Origin: Gammaproteobacteria bacterium UBA2168
GTDB lineage: Bacteria > Pseudomonadota > Gammaproteobacteria > Pseudomonadales > Azotimanducaceae
Direction of reading: 5' to 3'
DNA: 47,923 nt
NCBI GenBank assembly: GCA_002327525.1
Contig: DCWG01000004.1
Span: forward strand, 1-47,923
This document shows, one piece after another, positions 8,253 through 17,433 of this stretch. The notes beneath the pieces are model-generated. The model did no database searches and had not been told where the DNA came from. It saw nothing but the letters and a program-made list of their open reading frames with translations. Made by a program: the position numbers and the translations under genes. Each line of letters begins with the position of its first letter. The stretch's first letter is position 1.

Positions 8253-9902
8253 CTAGCCCCTATCAGGCTTCCATGAATCGCGCAGCGTCACCGTGCGATT
8301 GAACACCAGCGCATCTCCCGATTGTGCGTCCTTGCAGAAGTAACCGGTGCGTTCGAACTGAAATCGTGAATGCTCACTCGCCGCCACGGCCGGTTCCACG
8401 AATCCCCGTGCCACTCGCAGCGAATCCGGATTGAGGTCATCAGCAAGGGTTCCCGCGCCTGGTTGCGGCACTCTGAACAACCGGTCATACAGCCGCATCT
8501 CGGCGGCCACCGAGCGCTGCGCGTGCGCCCAGTGGATGACGCCCTTCGGCTTGAGACCGCTGGTATCGCTGCCGCTCCTGGAGTCCGGGAAGTAGCTGCA
8601 ACGCAACTCCACCACTTCACCGTCCTCATCGGTAATCACTTCGTCGCAGCGGATGATGTAAGCGTAGCGCAAACGTACCATCTGCCCTGGAGACAGGCGC
8701 TTGAATTTCTTCGGCGGCACCTCGGCGAAATCGTCGCGTTCGATGTACAGCTCTGCGCCAAACGGCAGTTCGCGCGTTCCGAGATCGACATTCTGCTGAT
8801 GCCACGGACCCACTAGCAGCTCGCCATCGCCTGCATAGTTGACGATCGTTATCTTCAGAGGATCGACTACCCCCATGCCGCGCGGTGCGTTTGATTCGAG
8901 ATCCTGGCGAATGCAGAACTCCAGCAGGTTCATCTCGACGGTGTTGTCCTGTTTGGTGACGCCAATGCGCCGGCAGAACTCGGCGATCGCCCCCGGGGTC
9001 ACGCCCCGGCGGCGCAGTCCGGCAAGCGTGGGCATGCGCGGATCGTCCCACCCGGCAACGTACCCGTCCTCCACCAGCGTATGCAGCAGACGCTTACTCA
9101 TCACTGTGTATTCGAGCCCCAGGCGGGAAAATTCGATCTGCGGCGGATGGAAATTGACGTTTATGTTATCCAGCACCCAGTCGTACAGAGGGCGGTGATC
9201 CTCGAACTCGAGCGTACACAGCGAGTGCGTAATTCCTTCCAGCGCATCGCAAATACAGTGCGTGAAGTCGTACATGGGATAGATCACCCAATCGTCCGCC
9301 GTGCGCTGATGCGTTGCGTGGCGTATCCGATAGAGAACCGGATCACGCATATTCAGGTTGGGTGACGTCATATCGATTTTTGCGCGCAGAACATGGCGAC
9401 CGTCGCCGAATTCACCAGCGCGCATACGTGCGAATAGATCGAGATTCTCGGCAACACCACGCTTCCGATAGGGGCTCTCCCGGCCCGGCTCGGTCAGCGT
9501 TCCGCGCGAGGCGCGGATCTCCTCGCCGCTCAGGCTGCACACGTACGCCTTGCCCTCCTCCACAAGCTCCACTGCGAACTTATACAGCTGCTCGAAATAG
9601 TCGGATGCATGCGTCTCGTGACCCTCGAAGTCAAACCCCAACCAGCGGACATCCTCCTTTATTGCCTCGACGTACTCCTGGTCTTCCTTGAGTGGGTTGG
9701 TATCGTCGAAACGCAGATAGGTATAGCCGCCGTACTCACGCGCCACGCCAAAGTTCAGACAAATGCTCTTGGCGTGACCGATGTGCAGATACCCGTTCGG
9801 CTCTGGTGGGAACCGCGTGACGACCAAACTACCCCCGAGCGTGTCCTCATCGAGATCGCGTTGGATGCGCTGGCGAATGAAATCGTTGGCTTCTTCGGTC
9901 AT
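8253..9902 (-). CDS. glnS: Glutaminyl-tRNA synthetase
   Basis: This 549-residue class I aminoacyl-tRNA synthetase charges tRNA-Gln in the cytoplasm. The ATP-binding signature is at 40-43 (HIGH, within [15 protein letters not shown]). The second signature is the GlnRS form VMSKR at 267-271, and it is followed by the beta-barrel anticodon-binding domains with [10 protein letters not shown] and PKGVIHW. Length and motif order match bacterial GlnRS. Having GlnRS instead of relying only on the GatCAB route fits a gammaproteobacterium. The 191-bp divergent gap to the transglutaminase gene probably holds promoters for both, but I could not pick a convincing -35/-10 pair. Confidence 0.96.
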   Translation of the reverse strand: MTEEANDFIRQRIQRDLDEDTLGGSLVVTRFPPEPNGYLHIGHAKSICLNFGVAREYGGYTYLRFDDTNPLKEDQEYVEAIKEDVRWLGFDFEGHETHASDYFEQLYKFAVELVEEGKAYVCSLSGEEIRASRGTLTEPGRESPYRKRGVAENLDLFARMRAGEFGDGRHVLRAKIDMTSPNLNMRDPVLYRIRHATHQRTADDWVIYPMYDFTHCICDALEGITHSLCTLEFEDHRPLYDWVLDNINVNFHPPQIEFSRLGLEYTVMSKRLLHTLVEDGYVAGWDDPRMPTLAGLRRRGVTPGAIAEFCRRIGVTKQDNTVEMNLLEFCIRQDLESNAPRGMGVVDPLKITIVNYAGDGELLVGPWHQQNVDLGTRELPFGAELYIERDDFAEVPPKKFKRLSPGQMVRLRYAYIIRCDEVITDEDGEVVELRCSYFPDSRSGSDTSGLKPKGVIHWAHAQRSVAAEMRLYDRLFRVPQPGAGTLADDLNPDSLRVARGFVEPAVAASEHSRFQFERTGYFCKDAQSGDALVFNRTVTLRDSWKPDRG

Positions 9903-10093
9903 TAATCGCGTCTTATCCGGTGTTGGGAAGCAGCCGCGTATTCTATCGGGGCGACCAGGTGGGCACTAGTGTGGACTGTTCATGAACCTACTACTGGGGC
10001 CGCCGATAGCAATAAAACCAGGACTGCGCGGGTGCAGTTTGCGAAGCGAGTTGCCTCCCCTCACCTCTCAAGAGACTGTGATAGTGTGAGAGC

Positions 10094-11497
10094 ATGCACA
10101 TGCGCACTCTCCTTGGTACCGGCATCACCGTGCTGCTGGCGTGTCTCGCCTACTTCCTGGAATCCTCATGGCATCCCGAACTGACCGCGGCCAGGCGCAT
10201 CAGCGGAGAGCGCTGGTTTCAGTTGTTCTATGACGATCGGCAGGTCGGCTACATGCATACCGCTGCCCACCGTGATGGGCAGCGGCAGTGGCACTTCACC
10301 AGTCTGACGCATTTCATGGTGGCGGACGGATATCCCGTCAGCATTAGCGAGCACCTCACGTTTTCTTCCCGGGCACCGTACCTGCTCGAGCGCGCCGAAC
10401 ACTGGAATCAACGTCGCGGCTCTGCACCGGAGGGCACACTGATCGAACAGACGGCAGAGGGAATGCAGGCAACGTTCGTACATGACGCCACTTCGCGCGA
10501 ACGGCCGATAGCATGGCGATTTGCACTGGCAGAACACTTGGCGTTCGAGATCTGGCTCGACCAGGCGACGCCGGCGGCAGGTGAGGAAACTGCGGTTCGT
10601 GCACCGGACTTCGACCGCGGTACCCTGGTGACGCGCATGTTCGCCATAACCGAACTCAACTCGCTCGGCTACCAGGTGCGCAATCCAGCGCTTTTGAGTC
10701 CGACCGTGATCCAGCTAGATCACAACTATGCGCCCGTGGCTATGTCCATGGCCGGACTGTTTACTGCCAGACGGTCGAGCCGTCAGGCGGCACTAGCCTC
10801 ACGCTCACCCCTGCACCTCACCGACTATTCGATACCGCTCGACCAACAGCTAGTAGATCACCATCAGATCGCCGAACTCGATCTCGCCATTGCCACCAAG
10901 GAGGATCTCTCCGAGATCTGGCCGGATGCGCGGCGCGAAGCACGCGGATGGAGCATGAAGCTCACCGCCAACAGCCTGAGCGAGGAGACCGACCCGTCGC
11001 AGGCAACCTCGGAAACTCTCAGCTACCCCACCCGGCATCCGGCCGTCCTCACACTGCTTGAGAAAGCGAACCTGCCGGAGGAGCCCGTCGAGAGCATCGC
11101 GGAACTGGTGCAATTCGTGCACTCCTTCATAACCTACACGCCCGGCACGAAACCGCGCAGTGTGCTCGAAACGATCGACAAACGCTCTGGCGAATGCACA
11201 GAGTTCGCCGATCTGCTCACTACGCTTGCACGAGCATCGGGCATTTCCGCAAAGACGGTCGTGGGCCTCGCCTATGCGAACGACACGCCGCCGGGATTCG
11301 CCTTTCATGCGTGGAACGAGATCGCCATCGAGGACACCTGGCACGCGGTGGATCCGACCTGGAATCAGCTGCAAGTGGATGCCACGCACATCCCTCTCCC
11401 AGCGAACGAAGTCGCTCTATTGCGCTTGCTGCAAGGGGGCGAGAAGATCCGCTTTTCAGTGGATAGCGTGCGCTACTTTTCACGGAGTGGAGACTAG
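10094..11497 (+). CDS. Transglutaminase-like domain protein, membrane-anchored or exported
   Basis: This 467-residue protein begins with a hydrophobic segment (LLGTGITVLLACLAYFLE, about 6-23) that is either an uncleaved anchor or a signal peptide. A long N-terminal beta-rich region of ~300 residues follows. The C-terminal part is a transglutaminase-like (TGc) domain with all three catalytic residues: Cys368 in GECTEFA, His405 in FHAWNEI and Asp420 in AVDPTW. Bacterial versions act as proteases, amidases or cross-linking enzymes on periplasmic or surface substrates. The real substrate is unknown. It diverges from glnS. Its 3' end is followed by a MITE-like element and the convergent tesB gene. 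An alternative ATG lies at 10100. Confidence 0.85.
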   Translation: MHMRTLLGTGITVLLACLAYFLESSWHPELTAARRISGERWFQLFYDDRQVGYMHTAAHRDGQRQWHFTSLTHFMVADGYPVSISEHLTFSSRAPYLLERAEHWNQRRGSAPEGTLIEQTAEGMQATFVHDATSRERPIAWRFALAEHLAFEIWLDQATPAAGEETAVRAPDFDRGTLVTRMFAITELNSLGYQVRNPALLSPTVIQLDHNYAPVAMSMAGLFTARRSSRQAALASRSPLHLTDYSIPLDQQLVDHHQIAELDLAIATKEDLSEIWPDARREARGWSMKLTANSLSEETDPSQATSETLSYPTRHPAVLTLLEKANLPEEPVESIAELVQFVHSFITYTPGTKPRSVLETIDKRSGECTEFADLLTTLARASGISAKTVVGLAYANDTPPGFAFHAWNEIAIEDTWHAVDPTWNQLQVDATHIPLPANEVALLRLLQGGEKIRFSVDSVRYFSRSGD

Positions 11498-11556
11498 CCG
11501 GTGATTGTCGCCAGTGCCGAACCGGTGCACGCGGTCGACCTCCAGCCCGGGGCCAG

Positions 11557-11740
11557 GGAGACTCTGATTAATTCATTCGGCGCTCAGAACATCTCGCGAT
11601 TGTCAGGCCTAGGCGCATTCCGCCGGTAATATCTGGATATTGCCAAGGGACACAACAACGGCCTGGCGATCGCGATATGTTCCCGAAGGGTGTGTCCTGC
11701 GGGTCCTCTGGCCGCGTTGAATGAATTAATCAGAGTCTCC
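11557..11740. mobile_element. MITE-like element, 184 bp, 22-bp perfect terminal inverted repeats
   Basis: The ends are perfect inverted repeats: GGAGACTCTGATTAATTCAT plus TC at 11557-11578, and its reverse complement at 11719-11740. The flanks are CCAG (11553-11556) and CTAG (11741-11744), which differ by one base. They look like a 4-bp target duplication of the YTAR/CTAG type used by IS5-group transposases. The 140-bp interior has no coding capacity and includes the palindrome AATATC-TG-GATATT. It sits between convergent genes, and the right CTAG contains the TAG stop of the tesB gene. No transposase is present, so movement would need one supplied elsewhere in the genome. A similar terminal sequence (CTCTGATTAA) ends the remnant near 45789. 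Confidence 0.75.
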
Positions 11741-12628
11741 CTAGTCAATCTGCCGGATCAATCCTTCCTGGGTGACCGAAGCGATTAACTGTCCCTCGCG
11801 GGTATAGAAATCGGCATGCGCCAATCCCCGCGAACCGTGCGCCATGCTGGTGTGCTTGTGAAACAGCAACCACTCATCGATCGGAACCGGCCGGTGCAGC
11901 CACAGTGCATGGTCCAGGCTCGCCATTTGCAGCGAGTCTCTAGAGACGTGCTCGCGATGGGGCAGCATCGCAGTGGAGACAAGTCCCATGTCCGAAGCGT
12001 ACGCGAGCAAGCAGTGGATAAGAACCCGTTCACCCGGATCCACGGGCAGCGTGAAACGGATCCATACGGGATTCCAGGATCTGTTGCGCCGGCTCTCCTC
12101 ACTACCGAGCTGAATCACCGAGCGCAACTCGAATGGCCTCGCCCGGGCCGCACCCGGATCAGGAAAAATCAGCGGATCACCCGCGCACTTCAGCTCGGCC
12201 ACGACCTCCTGATCCGGCCGCAATTCTTCGGGAGGCGGAACATTCGGCATGGGGTGCGCATGTTCGAAACCTTGCTCGTCACGCTGAAACGACGCTTCGA
12301 GATTGAATATCGCCTCGCCATGCTGAATGGCCACTACCCGTCGTGTCGCGAAACTGCGCCCGTCGCGGATACGATCTACCTCGTAGAGTACGTCTTTTTC
12401 CGCATCGCCCGCCCGCATGAAGTAGCCATGAAGAGAGTGCAGCCAAATGCCGTCAACTGTGTGGTAGGCCGCGCGCAGGGCCTGTGAAAGCACCTGGCCA
12501 CCGAATAAGCGCCGGCCTTCCCGCAGCTCGTTGCGGCCGAGAAACAGATTCTGCTCCACGGCCTCGAGATCGAGAATGTCGAGCAGGCGCTCAGCACGCG
12601 CACGCGAGTCGGCAAAGAGGTCCGTCAT
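11741..12628 (-). CDS. tesB: Acyl-CoA thioesterase II (TesB family)
   Basis: This 295-residue double-hotdog thioesterase hydrolyses acyl-CoA to free fatty acid and CoA. The first hotdog has GRRLFGGQVLSQAL at 38-51. The second has DHALWLHRP followed by DEWLLFHKHTSMAHGSRGLA, typical of TesB, with the catalytic Asp in the DHALWLHRP region. Length is normal for the family. The stop codon TAG (11743-11741) lies inside the CTAG target duplication at the right end of the MITE-like element, so the element inserted exactly at the gene end without changing the protein. The start is ATG at 12628. It is convergent with the transglutaminase gene and downstream of the isoaspartyl methyltransferase gene on the same strand. 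Confidence 0.93.
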   Translation of the reverse strand: MTDLFADSRARAERLLDILDLEAVEQNLFLGRNELREGRRLFGGQVLSQALRAAYHTVDGIWLHSLHGYFMRAGDAEKDVLYEVDRIRDGRSFATRRVVAIQHGEAIFNLEASFQRDEQGFEHAHPMPNVPPPEELRPDQEVVAELKCAGDPLIFPDPGAARARPFELRSVIQLGSEESRRNRSWNPVWIRFTLPVDPGERVLIHCLLAYASDMGLVSTAMLPHREHVSRDSLQMASLDHALWLHRPVPIDEWLLFHKHTSMAHGSRGLAHADFYTREGQLIASVTQEGLIRQID

Positions 12629-12676
12629 AGGAGCCAGAGGTAGACGTGAGGTGGGATTCTAGCCCCGCCAGGCAAA

Positions 12677-13414
12677 CTAATGATCCCCCGTCAACGGTAC
12701 GAAGGCGACCGGGAGTGCTGAGCGTGCTTCGTAACTGCCACCACTCATCTTGGTGACCACCGTCAGATCCTCCGCCCCACCCGATCGACGAAGCGGCAGA
12801 ACCATCACACCCCCGGTCTTGAGCTGATCCAGCAAAGGCTGCGGAATGTCCGGCCCGGCGGCCGTGACGATGATGCCATCAAACGGTCCTCGTTCCGGCC
12901 AGCCATGGTAGCCGTCGCCTACTTTGACCCATACGTTGTCATAGCCGTTTCGCTCCAGACGGACGCGCGCGGATTCGGCGAGCACCTCGATGATCTCGAT
13001 GCTGTAGACACTATCCACCAGGGTCGACAGAACGGCCGCTTGATAGCCGGAACCGGTACCGATCTCGAGCACGACATGATCCGGTCGCGGTTCCAGAAGA
13101 TCGGTCATGAGTGCAACGATGAATGGCTGCGATATGGTCTGACCATGACCAATCGGCAGCGGACGGTTTGCATACGCCGATCGGGGCCCGTAGTCCTCTA
13201 CAAACTGATGACGTGGCACGCTACGCATGGCTTCCAACACACGCGCCGAGAGTTTCTCACGTCCCGTATACCCTCTGGTATCCTCGGTATCCCGTTGTAT
13301 TTCCTCGATGAGCTGATTCTGAAGCTCAGACACGAGCGACTCCTGAGCGGCCGGGTATGGGCCTGTGAGTGAGAAGAGCGCCAGGACCCCGCACAGTTGT
13401 ATCTGTTTCCGCAT
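12677..13414 (-). CDS. pcm: Protein-L-isoaspartate O-methyltransferase with a signal peptide
   Basis: From ATG 13414 the product has 245 residues. The enzyme repairs isoaspartyl damage by SAM-dependent methylation. Family motifs are PIGHGQTISQPF at 87-98 and the SAM-binding LEIGTGSGYQAAVLS from 116, then GDGYHGWP and the C-terminal PVAFVPLTG. The first ~24 residues (MRKQIQLCGVLALFSLTG, then PYPAAQ) look like a cleavable Sec signal, so the protein is probably periplasmic. Exported versions exist in other proteobacteria, although SAM is not expected in the periplasm. An in-frame ATG at 13459 would add 15 residues, and neither start has a clear ribosome-binding site. It diverges from the CurA-type reductase gene across ~116 bp. 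Confidence 0.85.
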   Translation of the reverse strand: MRKQIQLCGVLALFSLTGPYPAAQESLVSELQNQLIEEIQRDTEDTRGYTGREKLSARVLEAMRSVPRHQFVEDYGPRSAYANRPLPIGHGQTISQPFIVALMTDLLEPRPDHVVLEIGTGSGYQAAVLSTLVDSVYSIEIIEVLAESARVRLERNGYDNVWVKVGDGYHGWPERGPFDGIIVTAAGPDIPQPLLDQLKTGGVMVLPLRRSGGAEDLTVVTKMSGGSYEARSALPVAFVPLTGDH

Positions 13415-13530
13415 GGGTAGCCACGCCAGCGGGCGCGTCCTTGAATCCAGGGCAACCATTGTAGGCAGCTGGCGGTTCAGGCCACAATGCCTCGCGATGA
13501 CCATTTGACCGTTGCAGAGAGGAGATTTCG

Positions 13531-14532
13531 ATGCAAAGCCGTGCCATAGCACTCGCAAAACGCCCGGAGGGCATGCCACAACCGGACGACTTCACCGTGG
13601 TGACCGAAGCCGTGGCGGAACCGACGGAAGGCGAGGTGCAGGTGCACAATCTCTGTATGAGTGTCGATCCATACATGCGCGGGCGTATGTTCGATCGCAA
13701 ATCGTATACGCCCCCCTTTCAGATCGGGGAGGTACTCACCGGAGGCGCAATCGGCCGTGTCACTGCCTCAGCCCACCCGGATTTCGTCGAAGGAGATCAT
13801 GTCCAGCACGGTTTTGGCTGGCGGGAGGCGCTCACCACCAAGGCTGCAAATCTCGCCCAGCTCGGTGACATCGTTGCCCCGCCGTCCGCATACCTTGGCG
13901 CAATCGGTATGCCCGGCATGACCGCCTACGTCGGTCTTCTGGAGGTAGGCGCACTCAAGGACGGCGAAACGGTGTTCGTATCGGGGGCGGCAGGCGCAGT
14001 AGGCAGTATTGTCGGGCAGATCGCACGGCTACATGACTGTCATGTGCTAGGCAGCGCAGGCAGCGGCGAGAAAGTGGCCTGGCTGACAAACGCGCTCGGA
14101 TTCGACCACGCTTTCAACTACCACGAAGGAGATCTGGCTTCCCATCTGCGTGAGGGCGCTCCGGAAGGCATCGACGTGTATTTCGACAACGTTGGCGGCG
14201 AGCATCTGCAGGCCGCAATAGGCCACATGCGGCCCTTCGGGCGCATCCCGCTGTGCGGTGCCATCTCGCAGTACAACGCCACGGCTGCCGTCCCGGGGCC
14301 AAACAATCTGGCTATGGCGATAGGTCTCGGGCTCACTCTGCGCGGCTTCATCGTCAGTCACTTCAATCACCTCGCAGCACAATTCCGCGAAGATATGGAG
14401 CGCTGGGTCACGAGTGGAGACATTCGCTATGAGGAAACCGTTTTCGAAGGCATCGAACGTGCTGCTGATGCATTCATCGGACTGTTCACCGGCGCCAATA
14501 CAGGCAAAATGATCGTCACACTGGGAGAATGA
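13531..14532 (+). CDS. NADP-dependent medium-chain reductase (CurA / PTGR family)
   Basis: This 333-residue zinc-free medium-chain dehydrogenase/reductase belongs to the family of E. coli CurA (YncB) and leukotriene B4 dehydrogenase/prostaglandin reductase. It reduces activated double bonds in 2-alkenals or enones with NADPH. Diagnostic segments are the substrate-side motif SVDPYMRGRM at 44-53, the nucleotide-binding SGAAGAVGS at 151-159, and YFDNVGGEHLQAA with RIPLCGAISQYN. The ATG is preceded by AGAGAGGAG. Its stop overlaps the start of the lipoprotein-like methyltransferase gene by four bases, so the two are likely co-translated. The natural substrate is not determined. Confidence 0.9.
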   Translation: MQSRAIALAKRPEGMPQPDDFTVVTEAVAEPTEGEVQVHNLCMSVDPYMRGRMFDRKSYTPPFQIGEVLTGGAIGRVTASAHPDFVEGDHVQHGFGWREALTTKAANLAQLGDIVAPPSAYLGAIGMPGMTAYVGLLEVGALKDGETVFVSGAAGAVGSIVGQIARLHDCHVLGSAGSGEKVAWLTNALGFDHAFNYHEGDLASHLREGAPEGIDVYFDNVGGEHLQAAIGHMRPFGRIPLCGAISQYNATAAVPGPNNLAMAIGLGLTLRGFIVSHFNHLAAQFREDMERWVTSGDIRYEETVFEGIERAADAFIGLFTGANTGKMIVTLGE

Positions 14533-15296
14533 CCATGCTGCACGATATGACTAAACGGATGACACGAGGCACGCTGTTGGTGTTTATCTCCGTTCTCACG
14601 ACCGCTTGTGGAACGCAGCAGGATCAGATCGGCCCCGCGCTCGACGCGCCGGGGCGCAGCCAGGCGGATCTGGAACGCGATTCCCGCAGCAAACCTCATG
14701 AAGTGCTTATCTTTTTCGGGGCCACGCGCGGGATGGTGGTGCTGGATCTGTTCGCCGGAAGCGGATACTACAGCGAGATCCTCGGCAACGTGGTCGGTGA
14801 CAGCGGCAAGGTGTACATGCACAACAATCAGGCATATCTGGGATTTGCCGGCAAGGCCCTTGAGGAGCGCCTTGGCAGCGGCCGTGTGCGTAACGTCGTG
14901 CGCTACGACCGCGAGATCGATGCTATCGATCTGCCGGAAGACTCCGTCGATATGGTACTGATGATCATGACCTATCACGACCTCTACTATGAAACCGATG
15001 GCTGGAGCATCGACCCTGAAGCGTTTTTCGCCATGCTTCACCGCGTGCTCAAACCCGGTGGCACGCTGGCCATCGTGGATCACGTCGCCGTCGCGGGCAC
15101 GGGTTCCTCGGCCGCTCAGGATCTGCATCGCATCGATCCGGAGTTCGCACGTCAAGACATCGAATCCCGCGGGTTCCGTCTGGCAGGAACTAGCGATGCG
15201 CTGAACAATTCCGACGACGCCCTGGATGTGGTCGTGTTCGATCCGAAGGTACAGGGCAAGACCAGCAAGTTCGTGTATCGTTTCACCTCTCCCTGA
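14529..15296 (+). CDS. Lipoprotein-like SAM-dependent methyltransferase
   Basis: This 255-residue protein starts with a basic N-terminus and a hydrophobic stretch ending in a lipobox (LTTAC, Cys27), so it is predicted to be an exported lipoprotein. The rest is a class I methyltransferase fold: motif I VLDLFAGSGYYSE at 71-83, an acidic YDREIDAIDLPEDS segment, VDMVLMIMTYHDLYYE, and HRVLKPGGTLAIVDH. A related family of exported putative methyltransferases is widespread in proteobacteria, with unknown substrates. The ATG at 14529 overlaps the reductase stop. Internal ATGs at 14535, 14547 and 14559 would keep the signal and could be the real start. Its neighbour 1.1 kb away is another exported methyltransferase. 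Confidence 0.8.
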   Translation: MTMLHDMTKRMTRGTLLVFISVLTTACGTQQDQIGPALDAPGRSQADLERDSRSKPHEVLIFFGATRGMVVLDLFAGSGYYSEILGNVVGDSGKVYMHNNQAYLGFAGKALEERLGSGRVRNVVRYDREIDAIDLPEDSVDMVLMIMTYHDLYYETDGWSIDPEAFFAMLHRVLKPGGTLAIVDHVAVAGTGSSAAQDLHRIDPEFARQDIESRGFRLAGTSDALNNSDDALDVVVFDPKVQGKTSKFVYRFTSP

Positions 15297-15393
15297 CCGC
15301 GACGAACATTCGAGCGAGGGGTGCGGGTCCTGGACAACCCAACCCCTTTCCGTTAGGGTCCGCGCCTCACACCTTGAGGGAGGCGACACACAC

Positions 15394-15474
15394 ATGATTA
15401 CGGAAGCAGCACAACGCACCGGAGTGAACTTCGGCAACGATATTCCGTTTCCGCGTGAGCGTGTCCTAGCCTGA
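15394..15474 (+). CDS. Possible 26-residue small ORF in the gap upstream of the ABC genes
   Basis: In the 309-bp gap between the methyltransferase and ABC transporter genes, an ATG at 15394 follows GGGAGGCGACACACAC, a strong ribosome-binding site with about ten bases of spacing. The peptide begins MITEAAQRTGVNFGNDIPFP and ends at TGA 15472-15474. It has no signal, membrane segment or cysteine. It could be a small protein, a leader peptide or chance. A hairpin follows at about 15481-15505 (GGACCCGC pairs roughly with GCGGGTTC). Nothing else in the gap looks coding. Confidence 0.3.
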   Translation: MITEAAQRTGVNFGNDIPFPRERVLA

Positions 15475-15559
15475 CTCAAATGGACCCGCTCTACGCAGGC
15501 GGGTTCGCTACACAATCGGCGACCACCCCGCTTCAAGCCTGAAGAACCCGCTCACGATA

Positions 15560-15575
15560 CTGGTCTTTCGACCAG
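15560..15575 (+). promoter_or_regulatory. Perfect 6-bp hairpin just upstream of the ABC transporter gene
   Basis: CTGGTC-TTTC-GACCAG forms a perfect stem-loop 30 bp before the ATG at 15606. No T-run follows, so it is not a classical terminator. It may act in the 5' leader of the ABC transcript or be a dyad for a regulator. The assignment is weak. Confidence 0.25.
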
Positions 15576-15605
15576 CGATTGGACGAACTAGCGGACTCTC
15601 GAGGC

Positions 15606-17432
15606 ATGGCATTTAGACCACACGAAAATCTCTGGCAAATCACCGACGGACAGCGGTTACGCTATCTCGGCGCAGTGCTCGCGATGGGTGTCACCAATCT
15701 CTGCATCTTTGCCGCGCCCTTTATCGGCGGTTACGCCATCGACGTGGTAGTGGAAGACGACTTTGCCTACGGTCATCCATGGCTGGTGGATGCATCCACC
15801 GCCCTGTTCGGTGAAATCACGCACGTCGGCTATCTCTGGTTTTCGGCACTCGTGGCCCTGCTGATCACGGCTTTCGGCGGGTGTTTCCTGTTCCTGCGTG
15901 GGCGTTTCGCAGCACTCGCGTCTGAGAACATCACACGGCAGTTGCGTGAAATGCTGTTCTCGCGCCTGCACCACGTTCAGGCAAGCTTCTACGACACTGC
16001 AGACACCGGCGACCTCGTGCAGCGCTGCAGCTCGGATGTGGAAACGATCCGCGTGTTTCTCGCCAGCGACATCATCGAAATCGGCCGTGCCATCATGCTG
16101 CTCTTGTGCGTGATGCCGTTTTTGCTCACCAAGGACGAGCGCCTCGCGTGGTTGTCCCTGTGCCTGATGCCGTTTCTCGCCATCGGTGCGTACATCTTCT
16201 TCTCGAAAGTGAAGGAAGTTTTCCAGATCACGGACGAGTCGGAGGCGGCCATGACCGCAACTCTGCAGGAGAACCTGACCGGTATCCGGGTGGTGCGCGC
16301 ATTCGCACGACAGGGCTTCGAGATCGAGAAATTCGGCGAGAAGAACGCGGCGTTTCGCGACAACAACTACCGGCTCATCCAGCTCATGGGTTACTACTGG
16401 GCCACGAGTGACCTGTTCGCCATGTCCCAGATCGGTATCGTGCTGTTCGTGGGTGCCGTGTTCATACAACAGGGCTCACTGACCGCGGGCGACCTGTTTG
16501 CCATCATGACCAGCGTGTCAATGGTCATCTGGCCGGTGCGGCACATGGGCCGCGTATTGACCGACAGCGGTAAGGCGGTGGTTAGTCTCGGACGCATAAA
16601 CGAGGTGCTCACCGAAGCGGAAGAGAGTCAGGAAGTCGTACCTCCGGCGGGGCGCGCCCGGGGCGAGATAAACTTCGAACGGCTGTCGTTTGCATATGGC
16701 TCCGGGCTTCCCGTGGTGCTGGACGATATCTCCCTGCACATCGCGGCCGGTGAAACCATCGCATTCGTCGGGCCTCCCGGTTCCGGCAAGTCTACGCTGA
16801 TTCGTGTGTTGTTGCGTCTGTATCCCTACCAGTCCGGGACGGTCCAGCTCGATGCGCAGGACATCACCACCATCAACAGGCAGTGGCTGCGGGCTCAGGT
16901 CGGGGTCGTGCTCCAGGACCCATTTCTTTACTCGCGAAGCGTGGCAGCCAATCTCGCCGTGGGACGTCCGGGTGCGCCGCACCAGGACATCATTGCCGCC
17001 TGTCAGGACGCCGCCATCCATCAGTCGATTCAGTCGTTTCCGGATACGTTCAACGCCATGGTCGGCGAACGCGGCGTCAGTCTGTCGGGAGGCCAGCGTC
17101 AGCGCCTGGCCCTTGCCAGGGCACTACTCAAGGACGCACCTATTCTCGTGCTCGACGATTCCCTGTCCGCGGTGGATACCGGTACCGAGAGGGACATACT
17201 GCAAGCGCTGAGTGCCCGCAGGGGCCGCCAGACCACCATCATCATCGCGCATCGGCTATCGTCCGTCATCGATGCCGATCGCATTGTGGTGCTGGATCAC
17301 GGCCGCATCGTGCAGCTGGGCAATCACGCTACGCTGGCAGCCACCGATGGTCCGTACCAGCGTCTGTACGCCATCCAGGGTGCGCTGGATGCCAGTATCC
17401 AGGCTGATGTCGCAGTAACCGAGAGAAGTTGA
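15606..17432 (+). CDS. ABC exporter half-transporter A, with degenerate Walker B
   Basis: From ATG 15606 this is a 608-residue ABC exporter half: six transmembrane helices in the first ~320 residues, then a nucleotide-binding domain. The Walker A motif is GPPGSGKST (389-397) and the signature is LSGGQ (493-497). Walker B reads ILVLDDSL, where the catalytic Glu is Asp (residue 518), and the switch His is at 549. An Asp here marks the degenerate-site subunit of heterodimeric exporters such as TM287/288 or BmrCD. The partner gene follows after one base. Substrates of such exporters are lipids, drugs or peptides, and nothing here identifies this one. A TTG at 15579 would add nine residues. Confidence 0.88.
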   Translation: MAFRPHENLWQITDGQRLRYLGAVLAMGVTNLCIFAAPFIGGYAIDVVVEDDFAYGHPWLVDASTALFGEITHVGYLWFSALVALLITAFGGCFLFLRGRFAALASENITRQLREMLFSRLHHVQASFYDTADTGDLVQRCSSDVETIRVFLASDIIEIGRAIMLLLCVMPFLLTKDERLAWLSLCLMPFLAIGAYIFFSKVKEVFQITDESEAAMTATLQENLTGIRVVRAFARQGFEIEKFGEKNAAFRDNNYRLIQLMGYYWATSDLFAMSQIGIVLFVGAVFIQQGSLTAGDLFAIMTSVSMVIWPVRHMGRVLTDSGKAVVSLGRINEVLTEAEESQEVVPPAGRARGEINFERLSFAYGSGLPVVLDDISLHIAAGETIAFVGPPGSGKSTLIRVLLRLYPYQSGTVQLDAQDITTINRQWLRAQVGVVLQDPFLYSRSVAANLAVGRPGAPHQDIIAACQDAAIHQSIQSFPDTFNAMVGERGVSLSGGQRQRLALARALLKDAPILVLDDSLSAVDTGTERDILQALSARRGRQTTIIIAHRLSSVIDADRIVVLDHGRIVQLGNHATLAATDGPYQRLYAIQGALDASIQADVAVTERS

Positions 17433-17433
17433 T

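Noticed and set aside
15481..15505. GC-rich hairpin after the small ORF as a rho-independent terminator
   Set aside because: The stem is only six to seven pairs and no T-run follows, so termination is not supported.
14427..15536. 369-residue minus-strand frame antisense to the lipoprotein-like methyltransferase
   Set aside because: The plus strand has all methyltransferase motifs and a lipobox. The minus product is His/Arg-rich with no domain.
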